The notes: generated by a model not told the origin, from the sequence alone. DNA of 64,000 nucleotides from Lysobacter ciconiae (GCF_015209725.1 NZ_CP063656.1:2850292-2914291), one strand, 5' to 3'; counted from the stretch's first letter, positions 39,319 through 50,813 are shown. Made by a program: numbers and translations.

Positions 39319-40164
39319 ATGACCGCCATCGACTCCCTCGCCGCCACCGGCGCCGGCGCCGACCTGCCGCTGGGCCGCAGCGTCGCCTACCCACGCGCCT
39401 ACGATCCATCGCTGCTGTTCCCGATCGCACGCGCCCTGGGCCGGACTGCGCTGGACGTGCACGCGGACGCGCTGCCCTTCATCGGCAACGACCGCTGGCA
39501 TGCCTACGAGCTGGGCTGGCTGGACGGCCGCGGCAAGCCGCGCGTGGCCACCGCCACGATCACCGTCCCGGCGACCTCGCCGCAACTGATCGAATCCAAG
39601 TCGCTCAAGCTCTACTTGAACTCGTTCAATGCGACCGCGTTCCCCAGCGACGAGGCGGTGCTGACGCGCATGGTCGAGGATCTGTCGCGCGTGGCCGGGA
39701 GTCCGGTCGAGGTCGCCTTCGGCCTGACCGCCATGGATGACTCGCAGGACAACGCCATCCTGATCGACACGCTGGACATCGCCATCGACCATTACGGCCC
39801 GCCGCAGCCGGCCTTCCTGGCCGCCGATCCCACCCATGTGGTAACCGAGACGCTGACCAGCGAGCTGCTGAAATCCAATTGCCCCGTGACCGGCCAGCCC
39901 GACTGGGCGCGCCTGGTGGTCCACTACCACGGCCCCCAGCTGGATCGCGCCGGCCTGCTGCGTTATCTGGTCTCCTTCCGCGAGCACGCCGGGTTCCACG
40001 AGCAGTGCGTGGAGCAGGTCTTCTGCGACCTGATGCGCCACGCCTCGCCCACCCGCTTGTCCGTGGAGGCACGCTACACCCGTCGCGGCGGCCTGGACAT
40101 CAACCCTTGGCGGGCAACGCCGGGGTTCCCCGCGCCGCCGCCCGGACGTGACCTGCGCCAGTAA
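39319..40164 (+). CDS. queF: NADPH-dependent 7-cyano-7-deazaguanine reductase
   Basis: This 281-aa protein is the long (two-fold) QueF form. The catalytic Cys is in SNCPVTGQPDWA and the substrate Glu region in VSFREHAGFHEQCVEQVF, with ESKSLKLYLNSFN in the N-terminal half. It reduces preQ0 to preQ1 in queuosine synthesis. The start is eight bases after zapE. Confidence 0.95.
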   Translation: MTAIDSLAATGAGADLPLGRSVAYPRAYDPSLLFPIARALGRTALDVHADALPFIGNDRWHAYELGWLDGRGKPRVATATITVPATSPQLIESKSLKLYLNSFNATAFPSDEAVLTRMVEDLSRVAGSPVEVAFGLTAMDDSQDNAILIDTLDIAIDHYGPPQPAFLAADPTHVVTETLTSELLKSNCPVTGQPDWARLVVHYHGPQLDRAGLLRYLVSFREHAGFHEQCVEQVFCDLMRHASPTRLSVEARYTRRGGLDINPWRATPGFPAPPPGRDLRQ

Positions 40165-40287
40165 GGGCAGCCTGCATCTCACAACGCGCGAGCCCATCGC
40201 CGTCGCACCGCCCTCACCCACCCGCGATCTGGTTTTAACAACGCCCGTGCCATCGTTCCCCTGCCCCGATGGCAGGAGTCCGATGCA

Positions 40288-40602
40288 ATGAGCCACCCAG
40301 ACAGGAAAGCCGATTTTTCCGGCGTCACCAGCCGCGTTGACACCACGGCTGACAAGAAGGACACGGCCGACTTTTCCGCCGTCAGTTCACGCGTGGATAC
40401 CACCGCGCAGAAGACCGGCCAGGCCTCTTCCGAGCTTTACACGGTGAAACCCGGCGACACGCTGTCGCATATCGCCAAGAACTTCTATGGCAAGGCGAGC
40501 GCGTGGAACACCATCTACGACGCCAACCGCGACCAGCTGGACAACCCGGACCGGATCCAGCCCGGCCAGGTCCTGCGCGTGCCTGCACGCGATGATCGCT
40601 GA
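40288..40602 (+). CDS. LysM-domain protein with an N-terminal duplication
   Basis: This 104-aa protein ends in a LysM domain (YTVKPGDTLSHIAKNFYGKA and IQPGQVLRVPA), which binds peptidoglycan or chitin-like glycans. Before it, two near copies of a 15-residue unit occur: DFSGVTSRVDTTADK and DFSAVSSRVDTTAQK. There is no signal peptide, so it may be cytoplasmic, as in YgaU/XkdP-like proteins. It lies 37 bases before a lipoprotein gene. Confidence 0.87.
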   Translation: MSHPDRKADFSGVTSRVDTTADKKDTADFSAVSSRVDTTAQKTGQASSELYTVKPGDTLSHIAKNFYGKASAWNTIYDANRDQLDNPDRIQPGQVLRVPARDDR

Positions 40603-40638
40603 AAGCCGCTTCGCCCCACGCACCCAAGGAGATCCACC

Positions 40639-41127
40639 ATGACCGCACCCACCCTGCGTTACGCCGTTGCGACCGCGTTGATGGCCTCGCTGGCACTGGC
40701 CGGCTGCAAGAAGGACAAACCCGTCGACACCGCGGCGACCCCGCCGCCGATGAGCACGCCGGCCCCGAGCCAGCCGGCCACGCCGCCGCCGATGAGCAGC
40801 GCGGTCTCCATCACCTCGGTGACGCTGGGCAAGGCCGCCGGCGCCGACAAGCGGATCGAATCGGCCACCACCGACTTTGCCAGCACCGATCCGATCGTGG
40901 TCTCGGTCGCCACCAACGGCAGCAGCGGCAGCACGACCATCCACACCCGCCTGATGTACCAGGACGGCCAGGTGGCCGGTGAGGAATCGCAGTCGATCGC
41001 CACCGATGGCATGGAAACGACCAACTTCACCTTCAACAACGCCAATGGCTGGCCGGCCGGCAACTACACCGCCGAGGTGTCGGTGGACAACGCCGCGCCG
41101 CGCACCACGACGTTCACGGTGAAGTAA
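40639..41127 (+). CDS. Lipoprotein with a Pro-rich linker
   Basis: This 162-aa protein has a clear lipobox (LMASLALAGC), a Pro/Thr linker with the repeated PPPMS (TPPPMSTPAPS, TPPPMSS), and a beta-sandwich-like domain (SITSVTLGKAAGADKRIESA ending TTTFTVK). AAGGAG precedes the start. The function is unknown. It is probably anchored in the outer membrane. Confidence 0.82.
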   Translation: MTAPTLRYAVATALMASLALAGCKKDKPVDTAATPPPMSTPAPSQPATPPPMSSAVSITSVTLGKAAGADKRIESATTDFASTDPIVVSVATNGSSGSTTIHTRLMYQDGQVAGEESQSIATDGMETTNFTFNNANGWPAGNYTAEVSVDNAAPRTTTFTVK

Positions 41128-41150
41128 GCGCTTTCATCCAATGGGCAATC

Positions 41151-41187
41151 CAACGGGCGCGCCGCAGGGTGCGCCCGTTGTCGTTTG
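41151..41187 (+). terminator. Rho-independent terminator after the lipoprotein gene
   Basis: The stem CAACGGGCGC / GCGCCCGTTG is followed by TCGTTT. Confidence 0.7.
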
Positions 41188-41247
41188 CAGCGCTCGGCGC
41201 TGCCGGGCAACCGGTACCATGGGCCATCCCCGCCCCGATCGTTCCCC

Positions 41248-41973
41248 ATGACCGCATCCGCCTACCTGACCGACGACCAGATCGAACGCCTCGCCCATCT
41301 GCTCGAGCAGCGCGCGGTGCCGTTCCGCGGCTTCAACCTGGAGGCGCTGGACGGCTATTTCACCGCCCTGGCGGTATCGCCCGCCGAGCTTGCCCTGGAG
41401 CAGTGGGAGCCGATGGTCTGGGGCAAGACCCCGCGCTGGGACGATGCCGCCGAACGCGCGGGCGTCGAGGATCTGCTGCTCACCCACCGCAACATGGCAC
41501 TGGCCCGCGTCCGCCACGGCAACGAGACCCTGCCCGATCACCTGGCGCCGCTGCTGTGGCTGCCCGAAGACCCCGAGCACCCCACCGGAGGCGCGCCCGA
41601 ATCGCAGGAGGACGAGCTGGATGTCGGCCGCGACTGGGCATTGGGCTTCTTTACCGCCGTGGAGCTGCAGGAAGACGCGTGGGATGCGTGGCTGGACCAG
41701 AACGAGTGGATGGAGGAGATCTTCGAGCAGTTGGACCGCCTCGCCAGCGGCGAAGTCATCGGCGAGGACCCGACCCAGCCCGGCACGCCGATCGACTACC
41801 CCGAGCGCCTGGGCATCATCGCGATGCTGCCCGACATGCTGGCCGACCTGCACCACCACCGCATCGAGGCGCTGACCCCGCGCGAGCCGATCCGCGCACT
41901 CGACACACCCGAGCGCAACGAGCCCTGCCCGTGCGGCAGCGGCAAGAAGTACAAGAAGTGTTGCGGCGCGTAG
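41248..41973 (+). CDS. YecA-like UPF0149 protein with C-terminal SEC-C zinc motif
   Basis: This 241-aa protein starts at ATG 41248 (MTASAYLTDDQIERLAHLLE). A UPF0149/YgfB-YecA domain (FNLEALDGYFTALAVSP ... WALGFFTAVELQEDAWDAWL) is followed by the SEC-C zinc motif CPCGSGKKYKKCC. SEC-C domains bind zinc and often ribosomes or SecB. The exact role is unknown. Confidence 0.88.
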   Translation: MTASAYLTDDQIERLAHLLEQRAVPFRGFNLEALDGYFTALAVSPAELALEQWEPMVWGKTPRWDDAAERAGVEDLLLTHRNMALARVRHGNETLPDHLAPLLWLPEDPEHPTGGAPESQEDELDVGRDWALGFFTAVELQEDAWDAWLDQNEWMEEIFEQLDRLASGEVIGEDPTQPGTPIDYPERLGIIAMLPDMLADLHHHRIEALTPREPIRALDTPERNEPCPCGSGKKYKKCCGA

Positions 41974-42001
41974 ACCCACGCTTCCGCAGCTGGCAGCGCT
42001 A

Positions 42002-42033
42002 GCACCCGGTTCGCGAAACCGTCTGCCGGGTGC
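42002..42033. terminator. Hairpin between the YecA-like and DksA-like genes
   Basis: The inverted repeat GCACCCGG / CCGGGTGC has a 16-base loop and no T run. It is a weak terminator candidate. Confidence 0.4.
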
Positions 42034-42101
42034 GGGCTCATGCCGGAATCACGTCGTTGTGGCCACACTGATGTCCACGAAACGGCCGACGCGGAATACC
42101 C

Positions 42102-42488
42102 ATGAGCCAGCACAAGCAAGCACTTGATCCGGACTTCATCCAGAAGCAGAAGCGGCGGCTGGAGGCGCTGAAGGCCGAGCTGCAGTCCTCGCTCGACTTC
42201 CGCCTGGAGGACGAGGTGGAGATGCAGGAAAGCCGCACCAACCAGAGCCACACCAGCGGCAGCGACGCGCAGGACAGCGCCCAGCAGGACAACAATCGCG
42301 CCGTGCGCGCCCACGACCGGATGCGCCTGCAGGCGGTGCGCCGCGCGCTGGAGAAGATCGAGGAAGGCACCTACGGCCAGTCCGAGCAGAGCGGCGATCC
42401 GATCCCGCGCGCCCGGCTGGAAGCCGCGCCGTCAGCGCTGTACACCGTGGCCGAAGAGGAAGTGCGCGAGCGCGAACAGGACCTGTAG
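42102..42488 (+). CDS. DksA/TraR-like coiled-coil protein without zinc cysteines
   Basis: This 128-aa protein has a long charged helix pair (IQKQKRRLEALKAELQSSLD and RMRLQAVRRALEKIEEGTYG) and the DksA-type end IPRARLEAAPSALYTV. The usual four-Cys zinc knuckle is absent, with SEQSG at that place. Such proteins may bind the RNA polymerase secondary channel. It precedes icd by about 40 bases. Confidence 0.8.
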   Translation: MSQHKQALDPDFIQKQKRRLEALKAELQSSLDFRLEDEVEMQESRTNQSHTSGSDAQDSAQQDNNRAVRAHDRMRLQAVRRALEKIEEGTYGQSEQSGDPIPRARLEAAPSALYTVAEEEVREREQDL

Positions 42489-42526
42489 GCGACAATGGTC
42501 GGCCCGAAGGCGACGACGAGAGCTCA

Positions 42527-44758
<2,232 letters not shown>

Positions 44759-44835
44759 GCGTGTCGTCGTCCACCCGGGCCGCACCTGGTTTGCCCGAGG
44801 CTGCGGTCTGTCCTCCCCTTTTTGCGGAGTCCACC

Positions 44836-45759
44836 ATGAAGCAACGTACCTCCCTTGGCTTGCTCGGCTGCGCGCTTGCGCCCTTAATTCTGCTGGCGTG
44901 CAGCGGCGAGCCCACTGCTCGCGATGTGGCAGGCGCCGATGTTGGCGGCACCGATGCGACGCGCGCCGACTCCGCCGCCGAGAGCGAGTCACGCTCGACC
45001 GCCAACGACCAGGCCAGGCTGCGCGCGGTCGTGTCGGGCGATTGGCGCAGTGCCGCGGACGTCGCCCGCGACGCCCATCGCCACCCACTGGAGACCCTGC
45101 AGTTCTTCGGAGTGCAGCCCGACCAGACGGTGATCGAAATCACGCCGGGAGCCGGCTGGTACGCGCAGATCCTCGCGCCCTACCTGCACGAGGACGGCAA
45201 CTACGTGGCCGCGGTGGTTGATCCGGCCAAAGTCGCCGAGGGTTCGGGCCGCGATTACCAGCAGCGCACCAAGGACCAGCTGGAGGCGACCTTCGCCGCC
45301 GCGCCGGCCCAGTTCGACCGCGCCAACATGCTCGCCTACGATCCTGCCGCACCGGTATTCGGCAGCCCCGGCACCGCCGATGTCGTGCTGACCTTCCGCA
45401 ACGTGCACAACTGGCGCAAGTCCGGGCAGGCACCGGGCATGTTCAAGGCTTTCCACGACGTGCTCAAACCCGGCGGCACGCTGGGCGTGGTCGAGCATCG
45501 TTCCGCCGCGGACGTGCCCGATGACGACGCGACCGGCTACGTCGGCCAGGCCCAGGTGATCGCGATGGCCGAGGCCGCCGGTTTCACGCTCGAGCAGGCC
45601 AGCGAGATCAACGCCAACCCGCGCGACACGCGCGACCACCCCAACGGCGTGTGGACGCTGCCACCGGGCAACAACGTCAGCGAAGGTGACGACCCGGCCA
45701 AATACCAGGCCATCGGCGAAAGCGACCGCATGACCCTGCGCTTCCGCAAGGGCAGCTGA
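44836..45759 (+). CDS. Secreted or lipid-anchored SAM-methyltransferase-like protein
   Basis: From ATG 44836 (GGAG upstream) the 307-aa protein has a lipoprotein signal (APLILLACSG) before a methyltransferase-like fold: VIEITPGAGWYAQILAPYL (motif I), DVVLTFRNVHNW (motif IV) and FHDVLKPGGTLGVVEHR. Exported proteins with a methyltransferase fold are known in Proteobacteria, but SAM is not expected outside the cytoplasm, so the activity is uncertain. Confidence 0.82.
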   Translation: MKQRTSLGLLGCALAPLILLACSGEPTARDVAGADVGGTDATRADSAAESESRSTANDQARLRAVVSGDWRSAADVARDAHRHPLETLQFFGVQPDQTVIEITPGAGWYAQILAPYLHEDGNYVAAVVDPAKVAEGSGRDYQQRTKDQLEATFAAAPAQFDRANMLAYDPAAPVFGSPGTADVVLTFRNVHNWRKSGQAPGMFKAFHDVLKPGGTLGVVEHRSAADVPDDDATGYVGQAQVIAMAEAAGFTLEQASEINANPRDTRDHPNGVWTLPPGNNVSEGDDPAKYQAIGESDRMTLRFRKGS

Positions 45760-45766
45760 GCCGTCC

Positions 45767-46327
45767 TTGCTGATCGCGTTCAACAAACCGTTCCAGGTGC
45801 TGTGCCAGTTCACCGACAGCACCGGGGACGGGCCGGCGCGGGCGACGCTGGCGGGGTTCGGACTGCCGGCTGAGGTCTACCCCGCCGGGCGCCTGGACTA
45901 CGACAGCGAAGGCTTGCTGCTGCTGACCGACGACGGGCGCCTCGCCCATCGCCTCACCGATCCACGCCACAAGGCGCCCAAGACCTACTGGGTGCAGGTG
46001 GAGGGCGTGCCCGCCGAGGAGCAGCTGGCCGCCCTGCGCTCAGGCGTGGTGCTGAAGGACGGCCTGACCCTGCCCGCGCAGGCGAGGAGCATTCCTCCCC
46101 CGTCGCTGTGGCCGCGGCATCCGCCGGTGCGCTTCCGCAAAACCGTCGCCGACGCCTGGCTGGAACTGCAGATTCGCGAAGGGCGCAATCGCCAGGTCCG
46201 GCGCATGACCGCTGCCGTCGGACTGCCCACGCTGCGCCTGATCCGGGTGGCGATCGGACCGCATCGATTGGGCCCACTTGCGCCCGGACAGTGGCATGAT
46301 CTGCAGACGGACGCGCGTCACACCTGA
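45767..46327 (+). CDS. rluE: Ribosomal large-subunit pseudouridine synthase E-like
   Basis: This 186-aa protein of the RluE/RsuA family begins at TTG 45767 (MLIAFNKPFQVLCQFTDS). The catalytic Asp is in YPAGRLDYDSEGLLLLTDDG, and the C-terminal EGRNRQVRRMTAAVGLPTLR is typical. It lacks an S4 domain, as RluE does. It modifies 23S rRNA. It lies eight bases after the methyltransferase gene. Confidence 0.9.
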   Translation: MLIAFNKPFQVLCQFTDSTGDGPARATLAGFGLPAEVYPAGRLDYDSEGLLLLTDDGRLAHRLTDPRHKAPKTYWVQVEGVPAEEQLAALRSGVVLKDGLTLPAQARSIPPPSLWPRHPPVRFRKTVADAWLELQIREGRNRQVRRMTAAVGLPTLRLIRVAIGPHRLGPLAPGQWHDLQTDARHT

Positions 46328-46427
46328 ACTGTTAAGGCGGCAGGCATGCCGCATTCAGCTTTTCGTGGTTTGCTGTCGCTCCCAGACAGGACATGCCCCG
46401 GGGTGGGCATCGCATCAGGACAGCGGA

Positions 46428-47540
46428 ATGACTCCTATCCAGACCAGCCTAGGCAGCATCCTGGTCGTTGATGACCAGTCGGCAAACCGTCGCGTGGTGA
46501 GCACGCTGCTCAGCCGGGAGGGCTATGCCGTGGTCTCGGCCGGCTCCGGCGAGGAGGCGCTCGCCAGCTACGACGCGTGCCAGCCGGACCTGATCCTGCT
46601 CGACATGATGATGCCGGGCATGGACGGCTTCGAGGTGATGGCTGCGCTGAAGGAGCGCGGCCTCGGCGTGCCGGTGGTGTTCGTCACCGCGGCCCACGAC
46701 CGCGACCTGCTGCTGCGCGCCTTTGACGCCGGGGTCGTGGACTACGTCACCAAGCCCTTCCTGCCGGAGGAGCTGATCGCGCGGGTGAACGCCCACGTGG
46801 GCCTGAAGCTCACCCGTGACCGCCTGGAGCGCGTCGCCAGCGAGCGCCAGGAACTGGTCAACCTGGTCGCCCACGACCTTAAGAATCCGCTGTCCAGCGT
46901 GCTGTTCGCCAGCGACATCCTGCGCACCAATGCCGTGCGCGCGGAGCGGATCCCGCGCTATCTGGACATGATCTACGAAAGCGCGAACGACGCGATCGGC
47001 TATATCCGCCATTACCTCGAGACCCAGGCCGGTGCGTCGCGAAACGAATGCGAAGGCGCGGCCTGCGCGGACCTGTCGGAGACGCTGCGGTGGCTGGCCA
47101 ATCGATACGAGTTCCAGCTGGACGCGCAGGGCATCGAGCTGACCGTCACCACGCCGCCGCCCGGCACCAAGGTCGCGATCGACGATCGGGTGTTGCGGCA
47201 AGTCGCCGAGAACCTTGTCAGCAATGCCATGAAGTACGCGCCCAACGGCGAGCTACTGCTGTCCGGACGTCCGGGCGCACCGGGTTACTGGCAACTGGTG
47301 GCAGCCGACCGGGGACCCGGCATTCCCGCCCATCAGCAGCGCGAACTGTTCAAGCCGTTCAGCCGGCTCGGTGCGGCCGAAGTGGACGGTGTATCCAGCG
47401 GTCTGGGACTGTCGCTGGCCAAGCAGATCATCGCCAACGCCGGCGGGCAGCTCTGGTACGAGGACCGCGAAGGCGGCGGTTCGGTGTTCGTGATCGAGCT
47501 GCCCGCGGCGGCCGCGACGCCCACGCCCGCCCTGGCCTGA
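46428..47540 (+). CDS. Receiver domain-histidine kinase hybrid (REC first)
   Basis: This 370-aa protein has an N-terminal receiver domain (ILVVDDQ, phospho-Asp in LILLDMMMPGMDGFEVM, KPF Lys) and then a kinase core: H-box LVNLVAHDLKNPLSSV, N-box LVSNAMKYAPNGEL, DRGPGIP and GLGLSLAKQI. There is no membrane segment, so it is cytoplasmic and would take phosphate from another kinase or sense a partner. No cognate response regulator is adjacent. Confidence 0.9.
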   Translation: MTPIQTSLGSILVVDDQSANRRVVSTLLSREGYAVVSAGSGEEALASYDACQPDLILLDMMMPGMDGFEVMAALKERGLGVPVVFVTAAHDRDLLLRAFDAGVVDYVTKPFLPEELIARVNAHVGLKLTRDRLERVASERQELVNLVAHDLKNPLSSVLFASDILRTNAVRAERIPRYLDMIYESANDAIGYIRHYLETQAGASRNECEGAACADLSETLRWLANRYEFQLDAQGIELTVTTPPPGTKVAIDDRVLRQVAENLVSNAMKYAPNGELLLSGRPGAPGYWQLVAADRGPGIPAHQQRELFKPFSRLGAAEVDGVSSGLGLSLAKQIIANAGGQLWYEDREGGGSVFVIELPAAAATPTPALA

Positions 47541-47594
47541 TCAGCCGGGACGGGCGCGGAGGTCAAGCCGCCTGCGCAGCACCCCGCCGCTGCC

Positions 47595-48038
47595 TCAAAC
47601 GATGTCGGGGATGATCCGGGAGCTGTCGTCGCGGTCCTCGTTGTGGGTCTCCGTGACCGGCTCATCGCCCACCGCGGTGACATCCACGCGCCGCGAGCGG
47701 CCTTCGATCAGGCCGCGCTCGGCCTTCTGCGCGCGGCGGTGTGCGGCGTACCAGAGCAGGCCGGCGCCAGCCAGGGCGGCCACAGCGATGGTCGGGTTGC
47801 GACGCACGAACACGGTGGCGGTGCGGCCGGCGGTCTTCATCGCGCCCAGCGCCACACCCGCCTCGAGCAGCCCGCCCGCGCGGGAGGGCAGCGCGCGGCG
47901 GACGCGGTCACCGACGTTGGAGGGCATCGCGTCACGGATGCGCGCGCCCACGTCGGACGGCATCGCGTGGCGGATGCGGTCGCCGACATCGTTGGCCAGG
48001 TTCATTGCGCGGTCGGGAAGTCGGTCGAATCTGCTCAT
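47595..48038 (-). CDS. Membrane-associated protein with three short repeats
   Basis: This 147-aa protein from ATG 48038 has three near-identical units early on: NDVGDRIRHAMPS, DVGARIRDAMPS and NVGDRVRRALPS. One membrane helix (NPTIAVAALAGAGLLWYAAH) follows, then a charged tail ending SSRIIPDIV. The repeats look amphipathic and may bind the membrane surface. No family is recognised. It is convergent with the kinase gene. Confidence 0.72.
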   Translation of the reverse strand: MSRFDRLPDRAMNLANDVGDRIRHAMPSDVGARIRDAMPSNVGDRVRRALPSRAGGLLEAGVALGAMKTAGRTATVFVRRNPTIAVAALAGAGLLWYAAHRRAQKAERGLIEGRSRRVDVTAVGDEPVTETHNEDRDDSSRIIPDIV

Positions 48039-48126
48039 CGTGAATGCCTGGAAGTCGGGGGAGCCCAAGTGTCGGCAGTCCGCCGTCGAAACTGCGTGAT
48101 CCGCGCGTGCCGTCGCGTCTGACGGT

Positions 48127-50631
48127 TCAGGTTCCGCGCGGTTTGGCGCGATGCGTGGCGGTGGCGCTCCACGGGTCTTCCGGCCACGGATGGCGCGGGT
48201 AACGCCCCTTCATCTCCTTGCGGACCTCTGGGTACGTGCGCTCCCAGAATCCGCGCAGGTCGCCGGTGACCTGCAGTGGCCGGCCACCCGGCGAGAGCAG
48301 GTGCAGGGTCAGCGGCACGCGGCCGTTGGCGATGGCCGGGGTGTCGGCGAGTCCGAACAACTCCTGCAGCTTGACCGCGAGGACCGGCGGCACCGGCTCG
48401 CCCGCGGCGTCGTCGAAGGCGTAGTGGATGGGCCGTTGCAGGCCGGACGGCACCGCGATGCGCGCCGGTGCCACCTCGTCGATGCGGCTGCGCTGCGGCC
48501 AGGACACGAGACTCCGGAGCGCGTTGGCAAGCTCGTCTTCGCTGAGGGCGTCCAGCCGGCTCTTGCCTGCCAGGGCCGGCAGCAACCAGGTGTCGATGCC
48601 GGCCAGCAGCGCCTCATCGCTCAGGTCGGGAAGCTCCAGCTCCGGGCACCACACGCGCAGGCAGCGCACCCGCGCGCGCCACTGGCGGAGCGCTTCGTTC
48701 CACGGCAGCGCGGCGAGTCCGAGTTGGCGCACCGCGTCGGCCAGCGCAGCCGCGTACTGCGAGCGGTCCGGGTTCGCTAGTGGCCGACTGTCGAGCACGA
48801 TGCGATCAAAGCGACGCTCGCGCACCGCGCTGATCCGGCGCGCCGCGTCGTCCCAGAACACCCGCTCGGTTTCCTCGAAATGCGTCGCCCAGTCACGCTC
48901 CAGACGCTGCGGGTCCAGCGGTACGCCGCGCAGCACCCGCGCATCGCGGCCCTCATCGCGCAGCTCGGCGATCACCAGCCAGGGCTCGCCGAACAACACG
49001 CTGTCGTCCATCAGCCGCGCGCTGCGCCCGTTGGCCAGCTGGTAACGCCACGGATCGGTCGGATGCTGGTGGGCGATGCGGTCCGGCCACGCGTGGGCCA
49101 GGAGGTCGCCGAGCAGATGCGCGGGAACGTCCGCTGGCGAATTGGTGTCGCAACGCATACGGCGGCGCCATTGCCGGGCGACCTGGTCGATGGCGGCCAG
49201 CGCGCTGCGCGAGGCATCGCCGCCGAGCCGATTGCGGCGGAACGCCGACAGCGCCTGCCAGCGGTCCGCCAGTGCGTCGCTGCGCGAGCGCAGCGGATCG
49301 CGCGATTCCAGCAGCGCGGCGAGGTCGCAGGCGAGCGCGCGCTCGCTGTCATCTGCGGCGGCCAGCAGCATCGCCGCAATGCGCGGATGGGTGCCCAACT
49401 GGAGCATCCGGCGTCCGCGATCGGTGATCGTGGCCGCTTCGAGGGCACCCAGCGCATGCAGCAGCTCCCGAGCCGCCGCCAATGCGCCCGCCGGAGGTGG
49501 ATGGGGGAAGCGCAGGTCCGGATCGCCCCACGCCGCCAGTTCCAGTGCCAGCCCGGCCAGCTCGACCTGGCCGATCTCGGCGCGGCGCTGCGGCTCGAGG
49601 CGCTGCGACTGCGGCCACAGCCGATAGGCCCAGCCGGACGCCACCCGTCCCGCCCGGCCCGCGCGCTGGTCGGCGGACGCCTGGGACACCAGGACCACGT
49701 CCAGGCGCGGGAAGCCGCTGTTGGGATCGAACCGGGGCTCGCGGGCCAGGCCGGAATCGATGACGACACGCACCCCGGGCAGGGTCACGCTGGACTCGGC
49801 GACGTTGGTGGCCAGTACCACCCGCCGCCGCGCGCCCGCATCGGGTTGCAACACGCGCGCCTGCTCCTCCACCGGCAACTCGCCGTGCAGCGCGAGCACG
49901 TCGACGCCGGAATCGCCAATTTGTCCGTCCAGCAGCTGGCGCACCCGCGCGATTTCGCGCTGGCCGGGCAGGAACACCAGCAGATCGCCGGGATGCGCTG
50001 CCAGCGCATGGGCGACCGCGCGGGCGACTTGGTGCTCCAGGCGCTCCTCGCGGCGAGCGGGAAAGTGGCCGATTTCCACCGGAAAGCTGCGCCCAGCACT
50101 GGAGAGCCGCGGAGCGTCGAGGAATCCCGCCAGCCGCTCGCCGTCCAGCGTGGCCGACATCACCACGATGCGCAGGTCCTCGCGCAATGCCGATTGGACA
50201 TCCAGCACCAGCGCCAGGCCGAGGTCGGCCGCCAGGTGGCGTTCGTGGAACTCATCGAAGATCACCGCGCCCACGCCCTCCAGGCCCGGATCGTCCTGGA
50301 CCATGCGGGTCAGGATGCCCTCGGTGACGACCTCGATCCGGGTGTCCGCGGAGACCTGGTTGTCGAAGCGGATCCGGTAGCCGACTGTGGCGCCGACGGC
50401 CTCGCCGCGTTGCGCGGCCATGAACCGTGCCGCGGCGCGCGCGGCGACCCGGCGCGGTTCCAACATGATGATCCGTCGTCCCTGCAGCCACGGCTCGTCC
50501 AGCAGCGCCGGCGGCACCCGGGTGGTCTTGCCGGCGCCGGGGGGCGCTTCCAGCACGAGGCGCGTGTGCGCAGACAGGCTCTGGCGGATCTGCGGCAGCA
50601 GCTCGTCGATGGGGAATTCGGGGGGACTCAT
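48127..50631 (-). CDS. hrpB: ATP-dependent helicase HrpB
   Basis: This 834-aa DEAH-type helicase has Walker A APPGAGKTTRVP, motif II FDEFHERH, SATLDGERL (motif III), the helicase C domain (SSVTLPGVRVVIDSGL, DQRAGRAGRVASGWAYRLW) and the HrpB C-terminal domain, ending near FWERTYPEVRKEMKGRYPRH. The length fits. The precise cellular role of HrpB is not well defined. Confidence 0.95.
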   Translation of the reverse strand: MSPPEFPIDELLPQIRQSLSAHTRLVLEAPPGAGKTTRVPPALLDEPWLQGRRIIMLEPRRVAARAAARFMAAQRGEAVGATVGYRIRFDNQVSADTRIEVVTEGILTRMVQDDPGLEGVGAVIFDEFHERHLAADLGLALVLDVQSALREDLRIVVMSATLDGERLAGFLDAPRLSSAGRSFPVEIGHFPARREERLEHQVARAVAHALAAHPGDLLVFLPGQREIARVRQLLDGQIGDSGVDVLALHGELPVEEQARVLQPDAGARRRVVLATNVAESSVTLPGVRVVIDSGLAREPRFDPNSGFPRLDVVLVSQASADQRAGRAGRVASGWAYRLWPQSQRLEPQRRAEIGQVELAGLALELAAWGDPDLRFPHPPPAGALAAARELLHALGALEAATITDRGRRMLQLGTHPRIAAMLLAAADDSERALACDLAALLESRDPLRSRSDALADRWQALSAFRRNRLGGDASRSALAAIDQVARQWRRRMRCDTNSPADVPAHLLGDLLAHAWPDRIAHQHPTDPWRYQLANGRSARLMDDSVLFGEPWLVIAELRDEGRDARVLRGVPLDPQRLERDWATHFEETERVFWDDAARRISAVRERRFDRIVLDSRPLANPDRSQYAAALADAVRQLGLAALPWNEALRQWRARVRCLRVWCPELELPDLSDEALLAGIDTWLLPALAGKSRLDALSEDELANALRSLVSWPQRSRIDEVAPARIAVPSGLQRPIHYAFDDAAGEPVPPVLAVKLQELFGLADTPAIANGRVPLTLHLLSPGGRPLQVTGDLRGFWERTYPEVRKEMKGRYPRHPWPEDPWSATATHRAKPRGT

Positions 50632-50717
50632 GTGGGGACTAGGATATGGGGGGCGGGCGCGGAGCGCTTGGAGGTGAAACGCGGTGTATGGAGTGCGGAG
50701 GGCGCCTGTCGGGAGGG

Positions 50718-50813
50718 GCGCGGCCTGCAGGCCTTTCAGGCGAATGTCCCCCGGCCTCCGCCTGCGGCGGAGGCCTCCTCCTTTATTTCGCCCGCAAGGC
50801 CTGCAGGCCGCGC
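50718..50813. repeat. Nested palindromic intergenic element
   Basis: The 373-bp gap 50632-51004 has no convincing gene. Outer arms 50718-50744 and 50787-50813 are inverted copies around GGCCTGCAGGCC. Inside, GGCCTCCGCC-TGC-GGCGGAGGCC (50753-50775) forms a perfect 10-bp hairpin followed by TCCTCCTTTATTT. Confidence 0.7.
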
